64,000 nucleotides of DNA from Aurantibacter_A sp039941195 (GCF_039941195.1 NZ_JBDVFA010000085.1:1-64000); one strand, 5' to 3'; positions 1 to 10,162 are shown, numbered from the stretch's first letter. Program-made: numbers and translations. The notes: generated by a model from the letters alone, not told the origin.

Positions 1-2810
1 ACCGCGGTTAAAGTAGGATCAGGAGTACGGTCAACTGTAATGTTCTGGGTGTCAAAACAACCTTCGTCAGTTGCAACTTCAACAATATAATCCCCAGCAT
101 TTACATTAAAAGTATAAGTGTTGTCAGGTTGAGCAGTTTCATCATCAACTAAGGTGCCATCAGCGAGTTTAAGCGTATAGGAATAATTAGGTTCAACATT
201 TAAAACGTCAATTTTTATAGTACCTTGGTTATTACAATTTGCTGGAGTGGTTTCAATTTCTACTTGAAAATCTCGTTCGATAATACCTATTTCTGGGGTA
301 CTAAAAATACACGCTCCATCTATTGGATTTCCAGAACCATCTAATTGTACAACGTCCACTCTATAAGAACCACTATCACCGGTTCCAAAGTCGAAGCTAG
401 GGCCATTGTTTGAGCTAAACGGAACTACAATACTGTTATTGGTTATATCAACTAATTGGTAACCGTAATTAGCTCCTAAATTAGTAATGGTAATATTTCC
501 ATCTGTGGTACAAATGATATCATTAGTATTATATTCAATGTTTAAATTATTTTGATAAACATCAAAGTAAAAACGACTAAAACAACCGTTTTGATAATTA
601 ATTACCAATCGGTATTTTCCAGCGGTATTTACATCAAAGTCACTACCTGATGTAACAAGATCCCAATCACAAGTTTGGTTCTTATTGGCACAACCTCCAG
701 GAGCTGCAGAACAACTTCCTTCATCCAAACGTTCCCAATCTATTCTTTGTGCATCACTGATATTAATATTAATTAGCTGAGAATCGGTGGTTCCACATAG
801 AAATATTTCAGGTAATAAATCACCATCAACACTACAAGTTACAATTTGTCCCTGTATATCATTTGTTGGATCTGCATCAGAATTTGTGGTGTTAAACCAA
901 TCTACAATTGGGTTGGATTGCGTAGAACCAAAAAGTTCTACATCAAATATTTCTTTAAATCCTTTACAGGGGTCAGCAACAATTTTGTCTACGATGTATG
1001 TGCCAGTTGCACTAATAACTAATGTGCTCTCATCGCCATCCGGATTACCATCATTTAATACAGTATCCGAAGCATCTAAAATTCCATTGTTATTATCATC
1101 GCTAACCCAAACATAATCATCAAAGTTGTCTCCAGCATCTAATACAATACTGTCTCCACACAATTGAACTGTTCTTCTAAAGTTACAATCAGACAAATCA
1201 TCTAACAAGAAGTTAGTAGCTCCTGGAACAATAAAGCCACAAGAATTAAAATCAGTTACACTTGGGTCATCTGAAATTACATTGTTGTTTATTTCTCCTT
1301 GGTAGGTTGAATATGCCAAGTTTTGAATCAAATCAGAACAAGCATCAATAAAGTCAAAACAGTTTTCTGCTACTTGCACGCGCATACGTATGGAACGAGA
1401 AGTATCACCTTCTTCAACAATGTTATCCGGTATTGAAAATGTGATTGTCCTATCTCCTGGTGTGTAAACATACGTTACGCCAGTAGGCATAATAATGTTC
1501 AGCTCATCTAAAGTTACATTAAGTGGTAGAACATCTCGTATTACATAATTTTCAGCATCATCATTTCCAATATTTTCAAAGGTTAATACGTAATCTAGAA
1601 TTTGACCTAAATTTACACCCAAGCCAGTAATATCGTTCCCTGCAATATCTTCTACTCGTTTTTCTAAAACAATATCAGGCTCAATGATTTCTACATTAAA
1701 AGAATTAAAAAAGGGATAATATTGATCACCAGTACTTCTAAATTGAAATGTTGCTTGGGTTGCATCGTTATCAATCACCGAATTAGCTGGGTTGTTGAGA
1801 ACTAGAATATCTGTGTCGTAACCTAAAGTGTTTACACTATTAGGGTTTCTATTTGTGGTAACAGCACCATTAAGGGTAATATTACTATTGAAAAAGTTGT
1901 TTCCCGGGTTTGCACCATTACTTATTTGAGTATATGGTTCCGCCGCAGTTTCCCGAATTCGCATTCTGTCTCCAGTAATTCTATTATCACCTTCTAATGC
2001 AGCTACTCCTATGTTTGCACGAACTGGACCAACAGGAATAGTATTGAATCCACTATAATTGATATTAACAATAGGGTTTTCATTTCTTACCCTTGCAAAA
2101 CCATCAAAAGTTGTAATTAATTTACCTGTTAGATTAGGGTTTTCATATACCACTACTAAGGTCCACCCTCCGGCTGCACCACCACCAGGGGATAAAGAAC
2201 CTACTACAGACCTAACATTTGCTACAGTATATTCACCAGTTGGGTTTGCTAAACCTGTGATTATTGATGTTATATCTGCATAACAGGCGTATGGACTGTT
2301 TAACCGAACGGTAGCATCTCCGCTTGTAAAACCATCATACAAAATTTCATCTGCCGTAATATTTGTATAACTGGCGGAACCCGGTACTCTAAGGCGTACT
2401 TGATTAAAGTCGTTTTGTCTATTAGTGCCAATAGTTTGTCCTGCTTGTTGGCTGGGATAGGTTGCAGACCAATAAAGACCTGCATAACGAACAAGGTTAC
2501 AGGTTGGGTCTGGAAAACTAAAGGTTGCGCTACTTGAGCTAAATGTTGAACCATCTGAATCAACATCAATATACTGCATGTCTAACCAGTCATTGTATGT
2601 TGAAGAGTTTCCAGTATTGTTATAGGCATCTTCTGGTCGTTGGCCATTACCGTTGTCTCTATTTACAATGTTATTGCTAATAAAAGTTAGGTCACCTTTG
2701 ATGTTGTTTTGATAACGAATTTCAAAGTTGTTATATTCTTGAGCCATTCCCGCACAAGACAGAAACAACAAAAGAAGAAAGAATAGGTTTTTGGTATTTA
2801 ATTTGGTCAT
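1..2810 (-). CDS. sprB: SprB-like giant gliding adhesin, N-terminal part (runs off left edge)
   Basis: One uninterrupted minus-strand frame from the ATG at 2808-2810 to the window edge gives the first 936 residues. It starts with a signal peptide of about 24 residues (MTKLNTKNLFF, hydrophobic core, ending CAGMAQ). A long beta-rich, Asn/Thr/Asp-rich region follows. Around residues 379-490 there is a DUF11-like conserved repeat (VLEKRVEDIAGN ... LDYVLTFENIGNDDAENY), then further repeats rich in Asp and Cys pairs. These features are typical of T9SS-exported adhesins. It lies 16 bases downstream of a PorP/SprF-SPOR gene that itself follows a SprC-like gene. This is the sprC-sprD-sprB order known in Flavobacterium johnsoniae, where SprB is the mobile surface adhesin that drives gliding. 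The assignment rests on gene order plus domain type. The sorting domain and full length lie outside the window, so another DUF11 adhesin remains possible. Confidence 0.75.
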   Translation of the reverse strand, partial: MTKLNTKNLFFLLLLFLSCAGMAQEYNNFEIRYQNNIKGDLTFISNNIVNRDNGNGQRPEDAYNNTGNSSTYNDWLDMQYIDVDSDGSTFSSSSATFSFPDPTCNLVRYAGLYWSATYPSQQAGQTIGTNRQNDFNQVRLRVPGSASYTNITADEILYDGFTSGDATVRLNSPYACYADITSIITGLANPTGEYTVANVRSVVGSLSPGGGAAGGWTLVVVYENPNLTGKLITTFDGFARVRNENPIVNINYSGFNTIPVGPVRANIGVAALEGDNRITGDRMRIRETAAEPYTQISNGANPGNNFFNSNITLNGAVTTNRNPNSVNTLGYDTDILVLNNPANSVIDNDATQATFQFRSTGDQYYPFFNSFNVEIIEPDIVLEKRVEDIAGNDITGLGVNLGQILDYVLTFENIGNDDAENYVIRDVLPLNVTLDELNIIMPTGVTYVYTPGDRTITFSIPDNIVEEGDTSRSIRMRVQVAENCFDFIDACSDLIQNLAYSTYQGEINNNVISDDPSVTDFNSCGFIVPGATNFLLDDLSDCNFRRTVQLCGDSIVLDAGDNFDDYVWVSDDNNNGILDASDTVLNDGNPDGDESTLVISATGTYIVDKIVADPCKGFKEIFDVELFGSTQSNPIVDWFNTTNSDADPTNDIQGQIVTCSVDGDLLPEIFLCGTTDSQLININISDAQRIDWERLDEGSCSAAPGGCANKNQTCDWDLVTSGSDFDVNTAGKYRLVINYQNGCFSRFYFDVYQNNLNIEYNTNDIICTTDGNITITNLGANYGYQLVDITNNSIVVPFSSNNGPSFDFGTGDSGSYRVDVVQLDGSGNPIDGACIFSTPEIGIIERDFQVEIETTPANCNNQGTIKIDVLNVEPNYSYTLKLADGTLVDDETAQPDNTYTFNVNAGDYIVEVATDEGCFDTQNITVDRTPDPTLTA

Positions 2811-2826
2811 CTAGTGGGTGAACTTG

Positions 2827-4908
2827 TTAGGTTATTAAGTTTGGAGTAACGCGCATAATCCACATCTTATCGTCATATGAATCATTTATTTTTGAGTAGT
2901 ACGATATCAAGGCATTGTTCCAAGATTCGTGCTTCTTTAAATAAACATATCTCCAATTATTTTCAGGATTTATAAAGTATCCGGCACTTAAACCATATGA
3001 GTTGAGAATTTTTACAAAACGTTTGGCGTTTTTTGGACTAGAAAACACATTTGCAATAATGTAATAACCTGATCCTACACCATCTAAATCATAAGATTGT
3101 GCTTCAGGTTCAACCCCAGATAATTTGTCTTGTACAATTACATTTTGTTGTAAAACGTCATTGCCATATTTATCTGCTTTCTCATTTATTTTATCAACGT
3201 TTGCCGCGTAGGCTTCATTTGAATATTTATTGTCAACATTCATAATCCATAAGTCACCATTATATTCGCCATTCATTTGACTTTGGTGCGCAGCTAAGGC
3301 ATCATCCCATGTGTCATATCTTTCGAGGTAAACATATTTTAGTCCATTATTTGGGTTGTCTATATAATCTGGATTAAGACCTTTACTGGATAAGTTATCC
3401 ATAAACTTATCCATGTATTGTCCTCCTTTATAAACATTGGCAACAACATAGTATCCATCTGTTACACCATCAAGGTCTCTAAATTTTCTACTTTTAACAA
3501 TTTTACCATCTTGTCCTACAACACTATTTGTAGTGGCTACTGCATCCCTTTTTTGTGTTACATCATTTGCGTAATTCGGTCCGGAATTATTTTTCTTTGA
3601 GTTGTTCGTACTATTTGGTATATACCCATCGTTGCCTGTACTGTTATGGACTAGCGTCGCATTGTCTTGACCTGTTAAGAACATATCTTGTGCTCTTTTT
3701 TCAAGGTCAGGTCTTTCACCCTTGGTTTCATTACGAACCATCTTCATAACCATGTTAAAACGTCTTTCTAAATCTTTTTGACGATTCGCTTCCAAAGAAT
3801 CTTGTCTAAACATTAGTTCAGCAATAATCTCATCGTTTTCTTCAAGCTTCTTTTTTAGCTTTTCTATTTCTTCATTAGTAGCTAGATCATCAGTTGTTAA
3901 TTCTTCTTCAACCAATTCTTCTTCATTATCCTCAAGCATTACACGGTCCTCCGTTAAATTTGGTGTAAATGAATAGGCAAATGATATTTCATGAGTTACA
4001 CCTAGATTGTTGAAGTCAGTTCCAAAGCCTTTTTCCATATTGTATCCTAAGGAAAGGCGCTTGTTTAAATTGAAACCAGCTCCTGCTGATGCTCCATAAA
4101 AACTATCATATCCACCTTGTAACCAACCAAGCTTAGGAAGATCTAAAATCATTCCACCGCCATAGGATAAGTCTTGTGAGTTTTCTGTAGTTTGGCCGTT
4201 TTGCGCATTTAAACGTACTCTAGCCAAAGGCATTAATCTTGCTCCTTCCATAATTCCATCTCCATTTTTAAATGGATGAGTATATTGTAAATGAGCGGAA
4301 TATGTTTTATCAGCAAAACTGGTTAATTGTTCATTTGTTTTTAAATTATAATCTAAAAGGTTTTCTGCAAAAGCACCAAAATCGAATTGGCCATAAGAAA
4401 GATTAAAACCAGGTTGAAAAGAAAGAACATTACTGTCATCCGTACCGCTTAATAAAGGGTCATTAATATCAATTGGGTTAGCTGAATTTTGATTATAACC
4501 TGTATTATAATAAGCTAGATTTGCACCGAATGTGAAATTACTTTTATCGCTTAATTTAAGCCCATAAGCATAGTTGGCTAAAACACCAATGTTAGATACA
4601 AGCCCTTTTTTCTGGCTATAGAGACTAAGACCTAATCCATTCCTATCCCCTATTCTACCACTATAACTTACAAAATATGTTTGATCGTTATTATTGAATT
4701 GTACTGATTGGTTTCTGTGGAAGAAGTTAATGTATGATTTGTCTTCTTGAACAGTTGAAAAAGTAGGATTTATTAAAAATCGATTAAATTTTAATAAATT
4801 TTGTGGAGCCACTTTATAGGGTAATAGCGGCTCATCTTCTTGAGCATTTACATTTGCAAACACCAAAGCCGTTATCAAAAAAAGAAATATGTTTTTTATT
4901 TGTTTCAT
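2827..4908 (-). CDS. sprD: SprD-like PorP/SprF outer-membrane protein with coiled coil and two SPOR-like repeats
   Basis: This 693-residue protein has a signal peptide (MKQIKNIFLFLITALVFANVNAQ). The PorP/SprF beta-barrel region covers about residues 30-315 (NPTFSTVQ, GLGLSLYSQKKG, FGANLAYYNTG, GGYDSFYGASAGAGF). A Glu/Lys-rich coiled coil spans about 335-400. Two SPOR-like repeats sit at about 485-557 and 614-687, each running from GYY(V/I) through YVYL to WIM.V. PorP/SprF proteins assist surface delivery or anchoring of T9SS-exported partners, and SprD is needed for SprB function in F. johnsoniae. It is 6 bases downstream of the sprC-like gene and 16 bases upstream of the sprB-like gene, so one operon is likely. 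The repeats also occur in the OmpA-family protein at 26650-29160. Family is clear; the exact SprD label follows from gene order. Confidence 0.8.
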   Translation of the reverse strand: MKQIKNIFLFLITALVFANVNAQEDEPLLPYKVAPQNLLKFNRFLINPTFSTVQEDKSYINFFHRNQSVQFNNNDQTYFVSYSGRIGDRNGLGLSLYSQKKGLVSNIGVLANYAYGLKLSDKSNFTFGANLAYYNTGYNQNSANPIDINDPLLSGTDDSNVLSFQPGFNLSYGQFDFGAFAENLLDYNLKTNEQLTSFADKTYSAHLQYTHPFKNGDGIMEGARLMPLARVRLNAQNGQTTENSQDLSYGGGMILDLPKLGWLQGGYDSFYGASAGAGFNLNKRLSLGYNMEKGFGTDFNNLGVTHEISFAYSFTPNLTEDRVMLEDNEEELVEEELTTDDLATNEEIEKLKKKLEENDEIIAELMFRQDSLEANRQKDLERRFNMVMKMVRNETKGERPDLEKRAQDMFLTGQDNATLVHNSTGNDGYIPNSTNNSKKNNSGPNYANDVTQKRDAVATTNSVVGQDGKIVKSRKFRDLDGVTDGYYVVANVYKGGQYMDKFMDNLSSKGLNPDYIDNPNNGLKYVYLERYDTWDDALAAHQSQMNGEYNGDLWIMNVDNKYSNEAYAANVDKINEKADKYGNDVLQQNVIVQDKLSGVEPEAQSYDLDGVGSGYYIIANVFSSPKNAKRFVKILNSYGLSAGYFINPENNWRYVYLKKHESWNNALISYYSKINDSYDDKMWIMRVTPNLIT

Positions 4909-4914
4909 GATAGG

Positions 4915-7173
4915 TTATCGTATAACTGTAATGGTACCTTGTTTTAATGTTTCTGTTGCATTCTTAATCACATAGTAAAAAACCATGTTTTGAGCTGGGA
5001 ATGAACTTGCCGAAGTAGGCCAATCGTTTTTGTAATCCTGAATGTTTAAAACCTCTTCTCCGTTTTCGGAATAGATAATTACGGATACATCAGCTTTGTT
5101 GGAATAAGAATTTGGTAGTATCCATTGATCATTATATCCGTCGGCATTTGGGGTAATTACATTTGGAACTTTGAATGTGTCTAAATATTCAGCTGAAAAT
5201 TGCTTTGTAATTTCACAATTATCAATATTGGCAATTAAGATGTAATCTCCTTCCGTATCGATATCAACAGTACTAGTATTACTTAGTTCTACATTATTGA
5301 TATCGTACCAGTGATAAGCTGTACCACCACTTGCAGTTACTGTTCTTGTCGTTCCTTCAGGAAAAACTAAAGTTCCCTCAGGGTCTAGTGTTATAAGTTC
5401 TGGGTCTAATGGAGTAATAGCTATTTCATTTGAAATTAAATCGCAACCGTTTTTGTCTATTACCAAACGATAGGTGCCAGGTTGTGTAACATCTAGTGCC
5501 GTATCTGTTGTGTTAATTGAAGTTCCATCAAGTTGCCATTGATAAGATTCTCCAGTTAAATCTGTTGAAGTATTTATTGTAACGATGTCCGAAGCGCTAC
5601 AGTAAATAGTACTTGTGCTCGTAATAGCTAGTGTTTCGTTTGTTAATAACTGTATCGGTAAGCTGTTCGAGGTAGCATTAAATGTATTTAATGTGCCATC
5701 TACAGTATAATCTCCATTTTCCGCTACATCAGTAAGATAAATGCTCGTATCAGTAGAACCACTAACATTTGTACCATCTAGTTGCCATTGATAGGAGAAA
5801 CTGGATACAACATCAGTAGTAACGTCTATTGTACTTCCATCAGAAAGTACGGCATTAATGGTGGTAACATCTACAGAAGCACTAGTGTCTGTACATACAG
5901 TATAACTTGTGCCATAATCTATAATTATTTCAAATGAAGAAGGTGAAATTACCTCTGTATTATCAGAATTTATTGTTGTTGGATTAGGACAAGATCCTGC
6001 TGGCTGGGTTACAGCTACATAATAAGTTCCTTCTTGAGTTGCATTATAATTAATGCTTGTAGCTCCAGATATTGCACTTCCATTTCTATACCATTGAAAT
6101 GTCGGGGTCGTTGCATTAGTTGTAACGCTTAATGTTTCAGTGTCTCCTGGTAATAGTACAATGTTTGCATCGTTTACAGATGTTACTGTAAAATTGTCTG
6201 AGTTTGTAAATGTAATTGCAGCAGAAACCTCAGGGCAGTTACCACTTTCAGAAACACTTACTTGATAATCTCCTTCAAATGAAGAACTTGATCCGTCTAC
6301 AGTGTAAGTAGCTGCAGTAGCACCAGGTATTTCAGTACCATCTTTTAACCATTGGTAATCTGGAGAGCCAAAAGATGTAGTCACTGTTAAGACTTCTGTA
6401 TCACTTGAACATAATGCTGTTTTACTTGGAGTATCTATACTTGTACTTCCTCCTACAGCACCAATGCAAATATCTGGCATGTTAGACTGAGTTGTACCAT
6501 TATCTGAACAGTCGCCATAATCAATTTGTGCAAAGTACATTCCTCCTTCAGTGACATTTAAAGTTGGTCCTGTCTCACCCACTAATAAAGTAAGGTCTTT
6601 GTACCATTGATACTGATAGGTATTTACGTCTGTTAAATTTACTACAGATAATGTAATTGGGTCCGTACTAATTATGGTAGCTTGAGGAGATGTACTACCG
6701 TCATGTGTTATCGTAAGGTTCGATACGTGATCCATGTAATACATGCTATAACTCAATGTGCTTTCTGCAGAGGCAACGGGGTCAGTACTTCTTACTCTAA
6801 GCTTATAACCAGCACCTCTTGTATCAGTTGGAATTGAAAATTCAAAACCACGACCGGGTGACTTAACAACTGCATCGCTAGTTTCTTTTGCTAATTCTAT
6901 TGGGTTTGAAAAATCTCCAGATGCATCAGAAAGTTCTAATATCCATTCATTACCTGAGTTTGATGCACCATCGAATGCAGCCCATGCAAAGTATTGATTA
7001 AAATTTCCATTGTTTCCGGCACATATTTTATTCCATGCTGATCCGCCAGTATCGGGATTATCTGCAGGAACAACTTCAAGATTTGCTATAAGTTGAGCAG
7101 AAGCTTGAAATGCACCGAAAAGCATAAACGCTATCAAAACTATTTGAAGGCTGTAATGTTTTTTTGGTCTCAT
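4915..7173 (-). CDS. sprC: SprC-like secreted protein with Ig-like repeats and T9SS type B C-terminal domain
   Basis: The protein has 752 residues. Its signal peptide is MRPKKHYSLQIVLIAFMLFG ... FQASA. Between about 240 and 640 there are several Ig/PKD-like repeats of roughly 80-90 residues with the recurring pattern YQW, then L(K)DG, then Y.V...G.Y. The last 85 residues match the gliding-motility-associated C-terminal (CHU_C, T9SS type B sorting) domain: VPNVITPNADGYNDQWILP, then VIIYSENGEEVL, ending YYVIKNATETLKQGTITVIR. Export through the type IX system is therefore expected. It is first in the minus-strand operon with the sprD- and sprB-like genes. In F. johnsoniae sprC is co-transcribed with sprB and needed for normal spreading. 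I see no good TAnnTTTG element upstream (7174-7440). Confidence 0.75.
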   Translation of the reverse strand: MRPKKHYSLQIVLIAFMLFGAFQASAQLIANLEVVPADNPDTGGSAWNKICAGNNGNFNQYFAWAAFDGASNSGNEWILELSDASGDFSNPIELAKETSDAVVKSPGRGFEFSIPTDTRGAGYKLRVRSTDPVASAESTLSYSMYYMDHVSNLTITHDGSTSPQATIISTDPITLSVVNLTDVNTYQYQWYKDLTLLVGETGPTLNVTEGGMYFAQIDYGDCSDNGTTQSNMPDICIGAVGGSTSIDTPSKTALCSSDTEVLTVTTSFGSPDYQWLKDGTEIPGATAATYTVDGSSSSFEGDYQVSVSESGNCPEVSAAITFTNSDNFTVTSVNDANIVLLPGDTETLSVTTNATTPTFQWYRNGSAISGATSINYNATQEGTYYVAVTQPAGSCPNPTTINSDNTEVISPSSFEIIIDYGTSYTVCTDTSASVDVTTINAVLSDGSTIDVTTDVVSSFSYQWQLDGTNVSGSTDTSIYLTDVAENGDYTVDGTLNTFNATSNSLPIQLLTNETLAITSTSTIYCSASDIVTINTSTDLTGESYQWQLDGTSINTTDTALDVTQPGTYRLVIDKNGCDLISNEIAITPLDPELITLDPEGTLVFPEGTTRTVTASGGTAYHWYDINNVELSNTSTVDIDTEGDYILIANIDNCEITKQFSAEYLDTFKVPNVITPNADGYNDQWILPNSYSNKADVSVIIYSENGEEVLNIQDYKNDWPTSASSFPAQNMVFYYVIKNATETLKQGTITVIR

Positions 7174-7412
7174 AAGTAGTCGTAGTTTAAATACTACCAG
7201 TTTAGTCTTCGATGGGGATCGTTGATAAAACTTTGTGTTTGTTTTTAATTTGAGAATTGATAGTTAATTCTCTAGCCCTTGTATTCAACAACAAATATGT
7301 TATATAATTATAGGCTGTAGAAGTTAATGTTGTGGCGTACCCCAAAAACGTTGTGAAACAGACGAATTTGTATGCTTGGCACTTTTTATCTTACACATAG
7401 TTGCATTTTAGC

Positions 7413-7420
7413 TACCTTTG
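7413..7420 (+). promoter_or_regulatory. Bacteroidota -7 promoter element for glnS
   Basis: TACCTTTG matches the Bacteroidota -7 consensus TAnnTTTG. It would start transcription about 14-17 bases before the ATG at 7441. I see no convincing -33 TTG at the usual 17-23 base spacing. The site lies downstream of the farther in-frame ATG at 7372, which supports 7441 as the true start. Confidence 0.55.
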
Positions 7421-7440
7421 TGTTTCCTAAAAATTCGGGT

Positions 7441-9126
7441 ATGAGTGATAGTCCAAAATCATTGAATTTTATAGAGCACATAATTGAGGAAGACATAGAA
7501 AATGGCTTTTCTAAAGAGGCTTTACGATTTCGTTTTCCGCCAGAACCAAACGGATATTTACATATAGGGCATGCGAGTTCTATTTGTTTAAATTTTGGGC
7601 TTGGAGAAAAGTATAATGCTCCTGTAAATTTGCGTTTTGATGATACCAATCCTGCAAAAGAAGAACAAGAGTATGTAGATGCTATAAAGCGTGATGTTCA
7701 TTGGCTTGGTTATCACTGGGATACCGAGCGGTATTCATCTGATTATTTTCAACAACTCTATGAATGGGCAGTAGATTTAATTAAAGCAGATAAAGCATAT
7801 GTTGATAGTCAAAGTTCTGAAGAAATGGCTATCCAAAAAGGTACACCAACTGAACCAGGGGTAAATGGTCCATTTAGAAATCGCACAGTTTCCGAAAATT
7901 TGGAATTGTTTCAGGACATGAAGGATGGTAAGTTTCAAGAAGGAGAACATGTATTACGTGCGAAGATAGATATGGCGTCAACAAATATGTTGATGCGAGA
8001 CCCTATCATATATCGCGTTTTACATAGTGCACATCATCGCACTAATACCGATTGGTGTATTTACCCAATGTACGACTGGACACATGGTGAGAGTGATTAT
8101 ATTGAACAAGTTTCACATTCGCTATGTACGCTTGAATTTCTTCCACACCGCGAGTTGTATAATTGGTTTTTAGATCAAATTATTGATGAAAGTAAGGTGA
8201 GGCCTAAACAACGAGAATTTGCACGGAGAAACTTAAGTCATACCGTTGTTAGCAAAAGAAAGTTATTAAAATTAGTAGAAGAAGATGTTGTACAAGGATG
8301 GGATGACCCTCGAATGCCAACCATTTCAGGGTTGAGAAGAAGAGGTTATACGCCAGAGTCTATTCGTAATTTTGCGGATACTATTGGAATTGCCAAGCGT
8401 GATAATTTAATAGATGTATCCTTATTGGAATTTCATGTCCGCGAACATTTAAATAAAGTGGCTCCTAGAGTTATGGCTGTTTTGGATCCATTAAAAGTGG
8501 TGATTACTAATTATCCTGAAGGAGAGGTAGAATGGTTAACTGCTGAAAATAACCCAGAAGATGATTCTGCTGGGACTAGAGAGGTGCCATTTTCAAGAGA
8601 AATATATATTGAAAAAGCGGATTTCAGAGAAGAAGCCAATAAGAAGTTTTTCCGATTAAAATTAGGCAAAGAGGTACGATTAAAGAATGGCTATATCATA
8701 AAGGCAGAGAGTTGTACAAAAGACGAGAATGGTAATGTTATTGAGGTTCAATGCACTTATGATACTAAAAGTAAAAGTGGTAGTGGAACTGAAGAAAGTC
8801 TTAGAAAAGTAAAAGGAACTTTGCATTGGGTGTCCATTGCTCATGCACTAGAATCTGAAGTTAGACTTTACGATCGTTTATTCACAGATGAAAGTCCTGA
8901 CACGCATAAAGACAAAGATTTTATGGATTTTGTTAACCCAGAGTCTTTAGAATCAATTACTGGATATTTAGAGCCGAGTCTGATAGATGCAAAACCTCAA
9001 GATCGTGTTCAATTTCAAAGATTAGGTTATTTCTGTGTTGATAAAGATACTACCCCTGAGAAATTGGTTTTTAACCGAACTGTAGGATTACGAGATTCTT
9101 GGGCCAAAATACAACAGAAAGATTAA
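7441..9126 (+). CDS. glnS: Glutaminyl-tRNA synthetase
   Basis: Charges tRNA-Gln with glutamine in the cytoplasm (class I, GlnRS). From the ATG at 7441 the protein is 561 residues. The ATP-binding HIGH motif is at 41-44 within GYLHIGHASS, and the KMSKS-equivalent is VSKRK at about 270-274. The GlnRS-type anticodon-binding beta-barrel domains follow (KVVITNYPEGEVEWL, then GTLHWVSIAHA and VQFQRLGYFCVD). An in-frame ATG at 7372 would add 23 residues, but these do not look conserved and would start upstream of the TAnnTTTG element. The gene converges on the SPFH gene with a bidirectional terminator between them. Having both GlnRS and GluRS in one window implies direct charging of Gln rather than only the amidotransferase route. 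Confidence 0.97.
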   Translation: MSDSPKSLNFIEHIIEEDIENGFSKEALRFRFPPEPNGYLHIGHASSICLNFGLGEKYNAPVNLRFDDTNPAKEEQEYVDAIKRDVHWLGYHWDTERYSSDYFQQLYEWAVDLIKADKAYVDSQSSEEMAIQKGTPTEPGVNGPFRNRTVSENLELFQDMKDGKFQEGEHVLRAKIDMASTNMLMRDPIIYRVLHSAHHRTNTDWCIYPMYDWTHGESDYIEQVSHSLCTLEFLPHRELYNWFLDQIIDESKVRPKQREFARRNLSHTVVSKRKLLKLVEEDVVQGWDDPRMPTISGLRRRGYTPESIRNFADTIGIAKRDNLIDVSLLEFHVREHLNKVAPRVMAVLDPLKVVITNYPEGEVEWLTAENNPEDDSAGTREVPFSREIYIEKADFREEANKKFFRLKLGKEVRLKNGYIIKAESCTKDENGNVIEVQCTYDTKSKSGSGTEESLRKVKGTLHWVSIAHALESEVRLYDRLFTDESPDTHKDKDFMDFVNPESLESITGYLEPSLIDAKPQDRVQFQRLGYFCVDKDTTPEKLVFNRTVGLRDSWAKIQQKD

Positions 9127-9176
9127 TTATACGATAAATAAACCAATTGGGATTATTTAGAAATGACTAGTAAAAT

Positions 9177-9218
9177 AAACGAGTTTCAAAAGAGGTCTAT
9201 CTTTTGAAACTCGTTTTT
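9177..9218. terminator. Bidirectional rho-independent terminator between glnS and the SPFH gene
   Basis: A perfect 17-bp stem (AAACGAGTTTCAAAAGA at 9177-9193, its complement at 9200-9216) with a 6-base loop. It is flanked by A-rich sequence on the left and T-rich on the right, so it can end transcription from both convergent genes. Confidence 0.9.
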
Positions 9219-9226
9219 ATATATTT

Positions 9227-10162
9227 CTAATTGTTTGTGTCTTTCTTCGGTTTATTTGTCTTTTTCATAGATTCACCAATCATATTGCTTGCAGTAAAAG
9301 AGGCTACCATGTTGTTTAACATATCGCTACCGGCCTGTGGTGAATTCGGAAGAAGTATCAAATTGGTGTTTGTTTCTTCACCTATAGATTGTAAAGTATC
9401 ATAATGCTGTGTAACAACGATAAGCGCAGAGGCCTCTTGTGAATTTATACCTACTTTATTTAAAACTTCTACTGACTCCTCTAATCCTCTGGCTATTTCT
9501 CTTCGTTGATCGGCAATACCTTGTCCTTGCAACCTTTTACTTTCTGCTTCCGCTTTGGCTTTTTCTACTATTAAAATTCTAGCTGCATCACCTTCAAACT
9601 GAGCTGCAATCTTTTCTCTTTCTGATGCATTTATCCGATTCATAGCTTCCTTAACCTGAGCATCCGGATCAATATCGGTTACTAGTGTTTTTATAATATC
9701 ATATCCATAGTCTAACATTGCATCTTGTAGCTCTGCTTTTACAGCAATAGCAATATCATCTTTTTTTACAAAAACATCGTCTAATTTCATCTTAGGCACT
9801 TCTGCACGTACCACGTCGAATACATAAGAGGTGATTTGATCATGTGGGTATTCTAATTTATAAAAAGCTTCATATACTTTTTCTTTAATGACTACATATT
9901 GTACAGACACTTTGAGCTTTACGAATACATCATCTAATGTCTTTGTTTCAATAATAACGTCAAGTTGTTGAATCTTTAAACCAATGCGAGCGGCAATACG
10001 TTGAACGAACGGTATTTTAAATTGAATACCTGAGTTTCTGACGCTCGTAAAACGTCCAAAGGTTTCAATAATTACAGCAGTTTGTTGTTTGACTATAAAA
10101 ACAGTGGATATAAAAGCAACAACGATAAAAAATAAAATTGGAACCCAAATAAAACTTCCCAT
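9227..10162 (-). CDS. SPFH/band 7 membrane protein (stomatin/QmcA family)
   Basis: The 311-residue protein has one N-terminal membrane segment at about residues 5-25 (WVPILFFIVVAFISTVFIV). The band 7 domain follows (QQTAVIIETFGRFTSVRNSGIQFKIP, KIQQLDVIIETKTLDDVFV, DIDPDAQVKEAMNRINASER). After it comes an Ala/Glu/Lys-rich helix at about 190-245 (KIAAQFEGDAARILIVEKAKAEAESKRLQGQG). Family members form oligomeric rings on membranes and scaffold microdomains; their exact function is usually unknown. It is 111 bases downstream of gltX on the same strand and may be co-transcribed with it. The sequence resembles QmcA and plant HIR proteins rather than the HflK/HflC pair, and no FtsH is nearby. Confidence 0.88.
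   Translation of the reverse strand: MGSFIWVPILFFIVVAFISTVFIVKQQTAVIIETFGRFTSVRNSGIQFKIPFVQRIAARIGLKIQQLDVIIETKTLDDVFVKLKVSVQYVVIKEKVYEAFYKLEYPHDQITSYVFDVVRAEVPKMKLDDVFVKKDDIAIAVKAELQDAMLDYGYDIIKTLVTDIDPDAQVKEAMNRINASEREKIAAQFEGDAARILIVEKAKAEAESKRLQGQGIADQRREIARGLEESVEVLNKVGINSQEASALIVVTQHYDTLQSIGEETNTNLILLPNSPQAGSDMLNNMVASFTASNMIGESMKKTNKPKKDTNN

Noticed and set aside
787..1116. Plus-strand open frame (109 residues) in the left edge region
   Set aside because: It lies entirely within the continuous minus-strand adhesin frame, which has a signal peptide and DUF11-like domain; the same holds for the frame at 2059-2283 and the minus-strand frame at 2300-2569.
7372..7440. Longer N-terminus for glnS from the ATG at 7372
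   Set aside because: It would begin upstream of the -7 element at 7413 and adds a Cys-rich stretch unlike the start of other GlnRS proteins.
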